From the NCBI GenBank assembly GCA_963281155.1, contig CAUJLY010000001.1:1860001-1924000 (forward strand): DNA of 64,000 bases, read 5' to 3'. The notes beneath the pieces were generated by a model. That model had not been told where the DNA came from and searched no databases. It was given only the letters and a program-made list of their open reading frames with translations. The DNA comes from Rhabditophanes sp. KR3021. Its lineage: Eukaryota > Nematoda > Chromadorea > Rhabditida > Alloionematidae. A program made the translations under genes and the position numbers. Below are positions 19,790-31,481 of the stretch, piece after piece (the first letter of the stretch is position 1; each line of letters begins with the position of its first letter).

Positions 19790-20740
19790 ATGACTTGTTG
19801 TGATTGTTATTTAAAGATGTTTGGAGGCCTTGCCTTAACATATGTCTTACTTCAATTATTTAAATTGTACCAAAGACTCGTGCATCCATTTTTTTTTGCA
19901 AAAACACCTGATATTCATGAATTAGCAGGCGCAAAGTATGCTGTTGTCACAGGGTCAACAGATGGCATTGGAAAAGCTTATGCAACTCAACTTGCTCAAA
20001 AAGGATTCAATATTGTTTTAGTTTCCAGATCTGAGGAAAAATTGGCAGCTGTAAAACAAGAGATAAGTGAATTAGTAAGTGGAGTTGAAGTTCAAACAAT
20101 TGCGTTTGACTTTACTAATGCCAGTGTCAAGGATTATGAAAGTAAATTATTTGAAAAGCTGAAGGCTTACGAAATTGGAGTTCTGGTTAATAATGTTGGT
20201 ATGGCTCATGATTATCCTGAAGTTCTTCACAACACTCACGGAGATATTCAAAAGGTCCGAGATGTTGCGGTTGTTAATACGGTGCCCGTTACAATTCTAA
20301 CACAAGAAATATTGAAACAAATGGTTGAAAGAAGACGTGGAGTTGTTATCAATATTGGGTCTATTGCAGGAAGTTCTCACTTAAAAGGTTGGTCTGTATA
20401 TTCTGCTACTAAGAGATACATTTCACATTTGAGTGGAATTTTGGCTAAAGAATATGAACCCCTTGGAATTACTATTCAGAACATTACTCCTGGCTTAGTT
20501 ACTACTAATATGTCTGGAGTAACTGACATTTCTTTTGCTGCTCCAAATCCAAAGACTTTTGTAGAATCTGCATTGAAGACAGTTGGAGTTGTTCAGGAAA
20601 CTGCAGGGTTTATTGTTCACCAAGCTCAACTTGAATTAATCCAAATGTTACCCGTTGCTGTTTTAGATTACATTATCAAAGGGGAAAATGCCAAAATTAA
20701 GAGTAAATATTTGGGAAGCGTTAAATCTGCTTCTAAATAA
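19790..20740 (+). CDS. let-767: Very-long-chain 3-oxoacyl-CoA reductase (LET-767/HSD17B12 type)
   Basis: 316 aa short-chain dehydrogenase. An N-terminal hydrophobic segment (GGLALTYVLLQLF) gives ER anchoring. The cofactor motif TGSTDGIG is at 54-61, NNVG at 134-137, and the catalytic set is completed by the Ser-rich SIAGSS stretch and YSATK (Tyr 204, Lys 208). This layout and length are those of HSD17B12/LET-767, which performs the NADPH-dependent reduction step in very-long-chain fatty acid elongation and can act on steroids; worm LET-767 makes branched and long-chain fatty acids. The gene is intronless here. An acceptor-like TTTATTTATAG lies eight bases before the ATG, consistent with trans-splicing. 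Confidence 0.85.
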   Translation: MTCCDCYLKMFGGLALTYVLLQLFKLYQRLVHPFFFAKTPDIHELAGAKYAVVTGSTDGIGKAYATQLAQKGFNIVLVSRSEEKLAAVKQEISELVSGVEVQTIAFDFTNASVKDYESKLFEKLKAYEIGVLVNNVGMAHDYPEVLHNTHGDIQKVRDVAVVNTVPVTILTQEILKQMVERRRGVVINIGSIAGSSHLKGWSVYSATKRYISHLSGILAKEYEPLGITIQNITPGLVTTNMSGVTDISFAAPNPKTFVESALKTVGVVQETAGFIVHQAQLELIQMLPVAVLDYIIKGENAKIKSKYLGSVKSASK

Positions 20741-21129
20741 TAATTATGGATTTGTTTTTTATTAATAATTCTTGAATAAACGAACTAAATAATTTGAATA
20801 TCTTTTATTTCTAAACCAATACCAACATTTGAGAGATCCAAATAATTGTAGGGATTAAAATAAACCTTCTCATATGTCAATACTCATTACAATTAAAAAG
20901 AAGATGTTTTTGTTTCGTTTTACTAAATCATGCGACTGCTTAATCTAGTTTATCACACGTAGTATTCTTTATATGACCTATATTTACTTTAATATGGGCA
21001 TGACGTTTTTAGCTAAACAAACAATTCACTTTTTATAAGATAAGCAAGATCGATTTATTTTGATAGTTGTTGCATGTTATCATCAACGTATTTTTCTAAA
21101 AGCTGCTATTTTTCTATATTCGAGCAAAG
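20741..21129. other. Intergenic, nothing seen
   Basis: AT-rich spacer with a possible AATAA-type poly(A) region just after 20740. No gene seen. Confidence 0.4.
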
Positions 21130-24100
21130 ATGGAGGCACGTTACAGTCCAATAGATTCTGATTCAATTATTAGTTGTGATGAAGAATCTAGCAGAGGAAT
21201 ATATACATACCAAGTTAATGACTCAAGCGATTGTTTCACAGATGATAAACTCTCCGAAGATTATGAAGAGGACACTGAATTATACGAATACGAATATGAG
21301 GAGTATGAGTATGCGGAAGATGGCGAACAATCTCTTAATTACGAGGCTGATGATGAACTAATGTTGAATGTTGATTACTTTGAGAGAACATACAAAGATG
21401 ACGACAGACCTACTCTCAAAGATCCCTTTTCAGATGACGAAGATGACACGAGTTATGTGCCTTCCAATGAAGCAACAGGAAATCTTTTACCCAAAGAAAT
21501 AACTGATTTAAATTCTCTACCTTATCAAAAACTAACATTAACCGAATATATGTTATTAAACGACAAATATGAAAATAACCGCAGAATAATAATTGAAAAA
21601 TTAAGGCCTTATTATGAGAGACAAGGAATATTTAGTACAGATCCGAGGGATGATGGTTTAATTATAGCAGCGTGTTACATTGAAATTTATGCGCCTGAAT
21701 TTCTCAAACCGAATCAAGTTTCAAGCCATAATAAGGAACAACAGGAACTTGCTTCACTGGAAAAAGTTATAAATGAAGCAGTTAAAGATGGTATCCAATC
21801 AAATAATAAAAATATTTTGATGGGAAATGAAACTGAGCAGTTTAATGTGCGAGAAAATAGGGCTTCACAAAGTAGTGTGGAGCAACTAACTGTCTCAGAA
21901 GTAAATGCTCAGCAAAATAAGATAGACAAAGTCAAAATTCAGGCGACAAAAGCACATCAAATAGATTCTCAGCCGCATAAGGTTCCACATGCAAATGTTC
22001 ATTTAAGTAAACTTCCACAGACAATCGCTCAAACTAATAAAACTCCTCAAAAGACGGATCAGCAAACAAATGCAAAAGAAACTAAGAGCCAGCAAAACAA
22101 AACACTACCAATCAAACCTTCACAAAATTCAATTGCACTTGGTAAAGCTCCGATAAACACATCTCAACAAAATGCAATTACAAGAAGCAGGTCACAAGTA
22201 AGCAAAAATTCTCAAAATTCAACAACATTTAAAACGGCACCAATAAACGAACCTCCTCAAAATCCACCTCCAATAACTAAACTTTCCCAAAATGCAACAT
22301 CATCAAAGTCAACTCCGACAAATAAACTTTCCCAAAATCCAGCCACATCATCAAAACCTAATGAAAGTCAAGTTGCTCGAATCAAATGCTATCCGAAGCG
22401 TCCAAAGATAAATGATGGTCCGGAATGGCATGATCCAGAACAAGATACTCCCTCATTATGGAAGATTCAGCAATTTCTTGCTCGCAGCAAGCCATCTGCA
22501 GTACCTGCACCATCAAAAACAACAGAAAGAAGGCAAGTTCCGCAATTTAGAAATATGAAAAATAAAAGTACTGGACAGCAGAGTGGTACACAAAAGAATA
22601 GGGAGATCCAAGAAAAAGCAGCATATATTGGAGCAAAACAAAAAACAACATTTATTGGTCTCAAACAAAAAACAACATTGATTGGTCCTAAACCAAAAAC
22701 AACAAATTCTGATCTACAACACAAACCTCGACCAAACAAAAATGAAAGAGATAAATCTGTTGGTGACTATGATCCTTCCGACAGTGATTGTGGCAGTGAA
22801 GATTCCTACACCCTCAGACTTTTCAGCTATCGCCACAAAGTTTACAACACCAAAAACGACGACACCAAGTCAAAAGAATACGAACCACTTGACAAAGATA
22901 GTCAATCTAGAACATTTGTCCGAGACATGTTATTCGGAGATGGGAAAAGCTACAATCCTGGTCTAAGTGATTTTATAAGAAATGAATTATTTCCTAAGAA
23001 AGCTTATACAACAACGGGAGATACTTTGGTAGATCACTTGAAAAATCAAGGTCAGGAGTATGTGCCAGATGATGAAGTTGATCTAGAAAAGGAATTCGAA
23101 CCCATCTTTTTTAATCAGTACGATAATTATAGTTTTCATCATCCCAATCAAAAGTTTGTCTTACCTTCAGTAAGTGCGTATGGCATTGAATTTCCAGACG
23201 ATGTGAGTGATGGAACTATTGCTGAGATGACTGATTCCGAACAAGAATCCGTCGATGGAAGGAAGGCAAGAAAAATGTTTAATGGCTTTAGAATAAAAGC
23301 CAAATCAGAAGTTAACAAAGATGGAGCGAGTGTTTGTGAATGTTGTGGAAATGATTTAGAATACAACGTTGGTTTTACTATTGTGTGTCGTGCTTGTGCA
23401 AGTTATTGGTACCGGATAAAATCTAAAAATTTACTATGCACATTAACTTGTAGATTAGGAGATGAAAGTTGTGGAATGGATTTGATTACTCTCAAGTTGT
23501 GTCATTTGTGTAGATTCGCGAAGATACAGAGTATTAAGTTTAAGTATTTTCCTGAACAAAGGACTTTTGATGGGACTGGTGGAAGTCAATTGTTCTTTGA
23601 TCTTCCGTTGGGGAAGGAAGATACGCACATGGCTGTTCTAGAAGAGTCTACTGATTATATTGAATTGATCAAAAGATTTATTATCTTGAAGGGTTCTATT
23701 AAAAATGTAATTGATGATCCGGAAATGATGGAAGCACTAAAAGATTGTCCTGAGAGATATTCATATTTCGAAGATAATGAATCTATCCTTCATTCAACTA
23801 TTATAATTACAAGTTCAACTGCTTATCAAATAATAGAACAAGGAAAGCTGAAATTCGAAACATTGTTTCAAGAAATTGCTCAGCCCACTTTTATTAATCC
23901 CAAAGTAATGAACTTCTTGGAAGGAGTTAGTTTAATGAACCACGAAAATATGTCTGACCAAGTGAGTTAATTTCTTTATGAAAAAACAGTTGAAAAGATG
24001 CAAAATTCAGATTCACATAGTTTTCTGGCTAAGATATCGGCAATCGCACAGGCGTTGACTGAATTGAAAAGATTAGTTGCTTACATAGAGATGTTCTATA

Positions 24101-25240
24101 ATCACAGTTGGAAATTTGCGCTTGTAACGTTTCATACAAGTTCTCTAATGATTTTTATTTATAAAACATGACAGGATGATCCATATCTGATGATACTTCT
24201 AATGTTGTTTATAAACGAATTACTCATGTTAAGGGAGACTTTACATTGGATGAATGATTATATATTCTGATTAAAAAACATATATCGCGATACCAAGGAA
24301 GTAATGTCCTAAGGTATCGAAGTTGGCGAATCTTTACTTATAATCCAATTATAATATGATATTCATTGTAATAGTATGCAGATATTGTGATGGCATTAAA
24401 TATTTTTAGCTAGTATTTTAATTTAAACATAAAGAATTATAGGGCAAAGTGTGATATGAAATCTCGTAAATATATACATTATTTAAAAAGGCATTAGCAT
24501 GTACAAATTAAAAAATATGATTGTTTCAGGCGGATCACGTTGTTTGGAGTCAAAGAGTTAGGATGTTTGGATACATTCAACATTATACTCAGACATACAA
24601 ATTTGCAGCTACAATGATGACAAAATGTCCTGAATTTATGTGTTTTACTGTCAATGACAGAAAAGCAATTTTTACAAACTTTATGCCTATTTATGTCGTG
24701 TTTGAAACTAAAGTTAGATCAGCTTTCCTAACTTCTTATTCTGGCCCTGGCGCCTTAATTTATTATCAACATAACATCGCCTATTTAAATATGTTTGATA
24801 GAATGGATGATGAAAATTTATTGGCTCAAAATTACAACTTTGTGATGGCTAATATTGCAATGGCAAATGAAATCATGTTAAATCATGTTTATATACCTAT
24901 TTTAGATTCTAAACCAACGCCAATCGAAAGAAGTTATATTATGGCTATAATGTTATTGAGTGTCGAACATGTACACACTGTTTCTGTTCCGGGCAAAAAG
25001 TTGGCGGTTATGCTTAGAAACATAGCTGACTTTGAAATTCAGGTGTATCTTAGGAAGACATTCACACATCAAGATACTCAGGGGAGAATAATTAAATTAA
25101 GAAATATTGCGGCAGGTGTAACTGAATTATTTGAAGAAAAACATCGAATTTATAATCTATTTGTCGAAAGAGGTATTATTAAAAAAGATACCCAACTACA
25201 TTGTGACCTTTATAATCCGCATTTTAATCTCAATCTTTGA
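21130..25240 (+). CDS. Giant nuclear hormone receptor with very long disordered N-terminus
   Basis: Exons 21130-23961 and 24530-25240 join in phase 0 to give 1180 aa. Residues 1-735 are acidic and then Gln/Asn/Ser/Thr/Lys-rich, with loose repeats (KLSQNATSS, KLSQNPATS; KQKTTFIGLKQKTTLIGPK). A C4 zinc-finger DNA-binding domain follows: CECCGNDLEYNVGFTIVCRA, CASYW, then CGMDLITLKLCHLCRFAK. Its first finger is typical, but spacing in the second is altered. The second exon is a ligand-binding-domain-like region (MMTKCPEFMCFTVNDRKAIF, FMPIYVVFE). Nematode supplementary NHRs are usually 350-500 aa, so the 700-residue N-terminal extension is odd. The 568-nt intron is long, and its first 200 nt remain protein-like in the exon-1 frame apart from one TAA. 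Confidence 0.7.
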
Positions 25241-25393
25241 CTAACTTCTAAATAAAGCACCTAAATTAATAATTAATGTGTTAGGGCTTTTTGTTTACAT
25301 TAACAAAATATTGTTTTACTAAGGATAAATCATAATACTGAAAGGTTAAAAATAATACAGTTTAGTCTGTAAATCCATGCATTGTCTTTCCTT

Positions 25394-26071
25394 TCAAAAG
25401 ATACAATGACGTCCATAATGGTAACAGTTTTTCTCTGGCCGTTCTTCAGTATTGGGAGAATTAATTAAGTCAATATTATCAAAACTCATCGAAATTTTGG
25501 TCGGAATTCGTAGTTTGGGACTCCAAATGAATTTAAAGTTGTAGACATATTGAGATGAAGCTGATAATTTATCGATGGTCTTATTGTTGTTGCGCTGACT
25601 GAAGTCATCGCCATATTCGGTGTTGGAATAGTTGCTGGTTTGATCGCAGAAGATACAATAGTTACGTTTAGTCCAAAAAATATGGGAGTAGTTGTTTGGA
25701 CTGTTTATTGAAAATGATGAAGACATTTCCGACACCGAAAAAAGTGCAGAAGATGATATGCTTGAAGAAGAGAAAGCTGACCAAAGCATGGAATTAATTG
25801 GCATGCTAAATAGGAGTGTTAAGCGTTTTGGTGCAACGGTCTCTAAGTTTTGGCAAACTTTCTCCGGAAACAACGTTTCAAAACCATTGGACGAGTATAG
25901 AACTTTGTTTTGTGGATTAAATAGTAGACATCTTAATGACTACATGAATGTTTTTAAGACTTTGTAAGTTGTCAAAAAATATTCGACTCCTCAAAAATGA
26001 CTACGAAACCAACTGCTAAGGCGCTTGATGCAATCAAATCTTTTGAAAAAGCAATGACAAAGAAGCATTAA
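25394..26071. other. Opposed open frames of unclear status
   Basis: Two protein-like readings compete here. On the minus strand 25394-25690 reads RNYCIFCDQTSNYSNTEYGD and YNFKFIWSPKLRIPTKISMS. On the plus strand 25692-25967 reads ENDEDISDTEKSAEDDMLEE then RFGATVSKFWQTFSG. Neither has an ATG start within its plausible part. A further small plus frame, 25997-26071, encodes MTTKPTAKALDAIKSFEKAM then TKKH. The plus frames could be exons of one short gene. I cannot decide which strand is real. Confidence 0.3.
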
Positions 26072-26363
26072 ACATACGTGTTCAACCCAATGCTTATCTT
26101 CTGATCTCACACATGACAATTACCATAATGGATCACAATTTATAATTTATTTAAATTACTTTTAATAAAAATTGTTTGCACCTGCTGGTTAATAAAAACG
26201 ACACTTTTACAATATTTTTTTATTATATTGTAGAAAATAATTTAATCGCTAAGATTGAAGTAAGTACATAATTGATAGTTAGATAAAAATAAAGACAAAT
26301 GTGGTGGTTTGATAATATTTAATTGGATAGTTAAGATCAATGTAGTTAATGGTTTAAAACGCT

Positions 26364-26921
26364 TTACTGCTTTTGATAGTATTCAATAGAATATTCAATC
26401 CCTTTTTCATTCACAACCTCCTCATTTTGGCTGATTTTAGCAAAATTCTCTCTTGCGAAATCAGGAAAAATAACGTCACAATCAAATGAAGATCTTATTT
26501 TAGTCACAATTAATTTGTCAACAAAAGGTGTTAGCAAAACTTCGTTATAAATTTGCCTTCCGCCAATAACAAAAACATGTTCAATACTTTCTCTAAATTG
26601 GATATCCTCAGCCAGTTTTTTGATTACTTTATCCAACGAATTAGTTATCATTAAATTGCCTTCATCCAACTCAGCTAATGTTCTGCTCAAAACAACATTG
26701 AATCTTTTGGCAAGAGGTCTGAATTTGGCAGGAATACTATCGTAAGACTTTTTGCCCATAATCACCATATTCATTTTATCCGGTGAAGATACCTCCATCG
26801 TAGTTTTTTTAAAATGAGCCATTTCTTTAGGTAAATTCCAAGGTAAAGTACCATTCTTGCCAATTCCATTTTGACTATCTTCAGCCCAGATTAATTGAAA
26901 TTTAGGAATATATTTAGCCAT
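26364..26921 (-). CDS. dhfr-1: Dihydrofolate reductase
   Basis: 185 aa from the ATG at 26921 (MAKYIPKFQLIWAEDSQNGI); an upstream in-frame ATG adds eight hydrophobic residues and is less likely. Conserved DHFR elements are present: NGTLPWNLPKEMAHFKKTT with the Trp and acidic Glu of the active site, NMVIMGKKSYDSIP, VVLSRTL, and VFVIGGRQIYNEVL with the Gly-Gly of the NADPH site. The enzyme makes tetrahydrofolate for thymidylate and purine synthesis in the cytosol. Length is normal and all key residues are intact. No intron. Confidence 0.92.
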   Translation of the reverse strand: MAKYIPKFQLIWAEDSQNGIGKNGTLPWNLPKEMAHFKKTTMEVSSPDKMNMVIMGKKSYDSIPAKFRPLAKRFNVVLSRTLAELDEGNLMITNSLDKVIKKLAEDIQFRESIEHVFVIGGRQIYNEVLLTPFVDKLIVTKIRSSFDCDVIFPDFARENFAKISQNEEVVNEKGIEYSIEYYQKQ

Positions 26922-27505
26922 CTTTAGAAAGTAAAAATAGATCAACTAACGTCTTAAATGAATGGACAATCAATAGGGGATGCTGTTATGCATTAATTAT
27001 CATCAAATGTGAGCGTTTGCAAAGAGTCCCTTTATTAAATTGTTGAGTGGTAAAATGTATGTTTATGTGTGTGATTAGATTACATTTTTTATTTATAGCA
27101 TACACTATGATTTCTATAATTGTCCTCTTAACATTGAACGTTTAAAGTACTTAAGAGTGGTAATTTATTATCATACGTTTGTTTACTTAAACATCCATAA
27201 CAAATTACTTACACATCAAAGTTAAGTACATGTATTTATTATTGTGTAACATATTCTGACAATTTACATGGACACAACTTCCTGCTACCTCTAAAAATTA
27301 CACACACTTCCAAGGAAGCATTAAAGTTTGTGCCGCCGCGTACCAAACTCATTCATCTTGCAGCTATTTTTAACCGGAATCACTATTGATTCATACAAAC
27401 CACCATCAACAAACAACTAAAAGTAGTAATAAAAAAATATTTTATTTGATAAGATGAGAATCACACAAACAAGAGACCATTTAGAAGTAATTTTACAAAA
27501 CAAGT
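26922..27505. other. Intergenic, nothing seen
   Basis: About 580 bp between DHFR and the histone cluster. An AATAAA-like signal for H4 is present at the right edge (minus strand, near 27434-27445). No gene seen. Confidence 0.4.
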
Positions 27506-28483
<978 letters not shown>

Positions 28484-28683
28484 TTCAAAAAACTTTACTT
28501 TTTTGATCTCGTCTTTTGTAAAAACAACCTTATTGTACTCTTATTATTTGGATAAAATAAATTTATTTTTCACATAACTTTTATGCTTCTCTGACTAGAT
28601 AATGTTAAGAATTGATTTTATTTCAATGTGTATTTGTGGGTATTAGAGAAAAAAATGAGACCAGAGACAAAAGTAGTTATGAG

Positions 28684-29079
28684 TTAGTCAGAAGTTGAGG
28701 CAGCTGTTTCGGCACCTTTTTTGGGGACGAGGCCGGATTGGATGTTGGGAAGGACACCTCCTTGGGCGATAGTGACGCCGGACAGTAATTTGTTCAGTTC
28801 TTCGTCGTTACGGATGGCTAGTTGGAGGTGGCGAGGGTTGATTCGGGACTTTTTGTTGTCTCTGGCGGCATTTCCGGCCAATTCGAGAACTTCAGCCGCT
28901 AGGTACTCGAGTACGGCGGCTAGGTAAACTGGAGCTCCGGCACCGACTCTTTCGGCATAGTTGCCTTTCCTCAGCATACGATGAAGACGGCCAACTGGGA
29001 ATTGAAGGCCAGCTCTACTGGATCTGGACTTGGCTTTCCCAGTAGACTTAGCTTTTCCTCCTTTTCCGCGACCAGACAT
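28684..29079 (-). CDS. Histone H2A
   Basis: 131 aa, canonical H2A ([20 protein letters not shown], then [20 protein letters not shown]), with the acidic patch region [20 protein letters not shown] and a tail ending in TAASTSD. No SQ(E/D) motif, so not H2A.X; no H2A.Z signatures. Divergent from H2B at 29308. TATAAAAAG on the minus strand (29142-29150) lies about 64-71 bp before the ATG. The 3' flank has AATAAA, without an evident stem-loop. Confidence 0.96.
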   Translation of the reverse strand: MSGRGKGGKAKSTGKAKSRSSRAGLQFPVGRLHRMLRKGNYAERVGAGAPVYLAAVLEYLAAEVLELAGNAARDNKKSRINPRHLQLAIRNDEELNKLLSGVTIAQGGVLPNIQSGLVPKKGAETAASTSD

Positions 29080-29307
29080 GCTTGGATTTCAATGTAGATG
29101 TAAAATAGAAAAACTCCCTTGCTCAATTATTTTGTTCATTCTTTTTATACTTTTTTTTGTCGCTGGGGGTTGGGCATTCTGTTTGTCTGACTATTATCGA
29201 TGATGTTACCACGAGGCCCAACCTCCAGTGTATGCAAAAGTATATATAAAGAAACGAAATAAATTTATTCATTCCAAATACTTCGCTATTTTGTTATTTC
29301 CTATCAG
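29080..29307. promoter_or_regulatory. Bidirectional H2A/H2B promoter
   Basis: TATA boxes on both strands: plus-strand CTTTTTATAC at 29141-29150 (the H2A side) and TATATATAAAG at about 29241-29251 (the H2B side, roughly 57-67 bp before its ATG). Confidence 0.7.
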
Positions 29308-29679
29308 ATGCCACCTAAACCAGCCGCAAAGGGAAAGAAAGCCGTGAAGTCTACTAAGACCGTCCGCGTCGGAGGAGACAAAAAAAGAAGGAAGACAAGA
29401 AAAGAATCATACTCTACTTACATCTACAGAGTACTGAAGCAAGTCCACCCCGACACAGGAGTCTCCTCGAAAGCCATGTCAATCATGAATTCCTTCGTAA
29501 ATGACGTGTTCGAAAGAATCGCAGGAGAAGCTTCCAAGCTTGCTCAATACAACAAAAAGTCTACAATCTCATCAAGAGAAATTCAAACCGCCGTTCGTTT
29601 GATTTTACCCGGGGAATTAGCAAAACATGCTGTTTCTGAAGGAACCAAGGCTGTTACCAAATATACCAGCTCCAAATAA
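29308..29679 (+). CDS. Histone H2B
   Basis: 123 aa H2B. A short basic tail ([20 protein letters not shown]) is followed by the conserved fold ([20 protein letters not shown]) and the C-terminal helix [16 protein letters not shown], which includes the ubiquitylated Lys of the VTKYTS motif. It completes the quartet H4-/H3+/H2A-/H2B+. Poly(A)-signal-like AATAAA is present near 29747; no stem-loop found in the first 100 nt of the 3' flank. Confidence 0.96.
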   Translation: MPPKPAAKGKKAVKSTKTVRVGGDKKRRKTRKESYSTYIYRVLKQVHPDTGVSSKAMSIMNSFVNDVFERIAGEASKLAQYNKKSTISSREIQTAVRLILPGELAKHAVSEGTKAVTKYTSSK

Positions 29680-30227
29680 AATGCTTTAAAATATATATTT
29701 TACGTCGGAAATCTCTTGTCACTATTTACATGTATTATTTGTAAAATAAAAAAATCTTTCTTTGACATACTTTATTTTTTGTTGTTGTGACGATTTCCGT
29801 AAAGTGAATAACAAAAATAAATATTTTATTTTGTGTTTTCTGTTAAATGTTATAAAATGAGTAATCTTTTATGTGTTAAAATTGATAAACAAAGCTTATA
29901 AATGTGCTATTTAAGTTGATAATTCATTGTACTTTGTAAAGGACATCTTTTTATTAATAAAACAAATTTGTAATTAACTAAAACGGCAAAAAATTGGCAA
30001 ATAGTTGAGTAAAAGTATAGTTAATCTCAAAGTTATTAATCTGGTCATGCCTGGCCTTGCGGCGTAATCGCCTTTTTTTGAATATATGAGAGAATATTTC
30101 ACAGGAAGAGAGTAAGAGAGAAAGATTATTTTACACAAACAAATAGGACTTTGGTGATGCAATAGAATACATACGCATCAAAAGAAACCTTTATCTAAAC
30201 AAGACAAAAACCCTAACTAAATAGTGA
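29680..30227. other. Spacer with a possible structured RNA
   Basis: AT-rich except for a GC-rich island at 30041-30070 (see 29985-30077). A minus-strand frame at 29974-30162 is not protein-like. Confidence 0.35.
29985..30077 (+). ncRNA. Candidate small structured RNA
   Basis: In an AT-rich spacer, two adjacent short hairpins can be drawn: GGTC-ATGCCT-GGCC (with one G-U pair) and GGCG-TAAT-CGCC. A run of seven T follows, as would stop RNA polymerase III. On the other strand an AATTTTTTG resembling an Sm site lies about 50 nt away. I recognise no named RNA (not 5S, SL or U6). Confidence 0.2.
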
Positions 30228-31100
30228 TCAAAGAATATTTGAGAACATTTTTTTATTATTATGAATAAGATACTTGACCATGTCTAATTCATCCTCCTCG
30301 CTTTTTGTTCCTTTGCATTTGAGTTGGTGTCGACGACAATTGCAGCATCTGTTGAAAAGTTGATGGCATTTTAGACAGTAATAATTGTCTGTGACATGGG
30401 TTAATTGGTGCATGTTGAGATTCTTTGTGTTGGAGAAGGTTTTCATGCATGTGCCATTTGCTAGGCATTGGAACATCTTCAGGTTGCTGACTATCATTAC
30501 TTTGGATGGGAATTTTTCTAGTTGACCTCTTTTGATTTTCCCAATCGGTTCGAGGCCATTATCACTCTTGGAAACTTTAATCTTATTTTGAGGTTTATTA
30601 AAAAGACCTAATGCCTTCATAAATGGAGAAGGCTCTTCTATCTGATCTTCAACAAATGGAACTTCGGGATCTTCGAATGGAGAAACCGCCCTCCAACCAT
30701 CACTTTCTATCGCCTTTCGTTTCCTGCAAATAGTCCGCATGATGCTCTTATTACTAGGCAAAAGCGTTGTAGTTTCCGGTTCAACATTAGCCAAAGCATT
30801 CCCAATAATAGTCTTTGCATTATCACTTGATCTAGCTGCATTTTCATAAATAAAACTTTTTATTCTCTCAACCTCGACTTTTGCCATATCACCAGGATGT
30901 TGATGAGGTTTGGTAAGAGTAAATGTATTCCCTACTAATACTCCACTCGCTTTGCATGTGTAAGTTTTGCGCCTACTTAGTTCACATCTAAAGCTAGTCT
31001 GTTCAGGTGTTTCTTTATGTTTGTAATATAAAAATGAATCATGCTGTAGTTTGCGAGAGTTTCTTTGACCGTAGATATAAGTGAAGTTTCTGGAAGCCAT
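30228..31100 (-). CDS. FLYWCH-like plus C2H2 zinc-finger protein
   Basis: 290 aa. The N-terminal 70 residues fit a FLYWCH-type finger: FLYYKHKETPEQTSFRC then C49 and the H66-x-H68 pair, with a conserved aromatic frame. The C-terminus (about 210-275) holds a C2H2-type module, MFQCLANGTCMKTFSNTKNL followed by HQLTH, then YYCLKCHQLFNRCCNCRRHQ and LKCKGT. It is probably a DNA-binding nuclear regulator. The C-terminal module is shared almost residue for residue with the neighbouring gene at 31482-32141, which lacks the FLYWCH part. Intronless, with no obvious acceptor at the ATG. Confidence 0.6.
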   Translation of the reverse strand: MASRNFTYIYGQRNSRKLQHDSFLYYKHKETPEQTSFRCELSRRKTYTCKASGVLVGNTFTLTKPHQHPGDMAKVEVERIKSFIYENAARSSDNAKTIIGNALANVEPETTTLLPSNKSIMRTICRKRKAIESDGWRAVSPFEDPEVPFVEDQIEEPSPFMKALGLFNKPQNKIKVSKSDNGLEPIGKIKRGQLEKFPSKVMIVSNLKMFQCLANGTCMKTFSNTKNLNMHQLTHVTDNYYCLKCHQLFNRCCNCRRHQLKCKGTKSEEDELDMVKYLIHNNKKMFSNIL

Positions 31101-31481
31101 TAGGAAATAGATTTTAATTAAAAAGATAATAGATGTATGAATGCAAATTAGTTTACGTTTCTGTAGAGGTGTCTTGTGACGAGTTAAATGAAGTATCGAG
31201 TTGACTGTTGTCGAGTTGTCATAGCAATCGAGAGAGAGTACCAGACATGGTTGGGGTTCTGTCTTTTAAACGTGAACAGACCAAGAAAGCAATTCATTTT
31301 TTTTCAAGCTATGATGTAATTCTGTATTTGATGACCGTTTTAAGGTCTTATTAAAATTACGTAATATAATAAAGTATTAAAAGATATGATTGGGGCAAGA
31401 AAGACTTTATTAAAAATAAAAAAGAGAAAAGCAATATACCCATACTCAATAAATTAGATTAAATTAAATAAATTACAAATA
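31101..31481. other. Spacer between zinc-finger paralogues
   Basis: AT-rich spacer of 380 bp. No feature recognised. Confidence 0.4.

Noticed and set aside
22467..22739. Minus-strand frame rich in Phe and Cys
   Set aside because: It is antisense to the repeat region of the giant nuclear receptor and follows its repeat period.
25394..25873. Long minus-strand frame starting MFPEKVCQ
   Set aside because: Its first half is antisense to a more protein-like acidic plus-strand frame, and only its second half looks coding. I kept the region as unresolved and did not call the whole frame.
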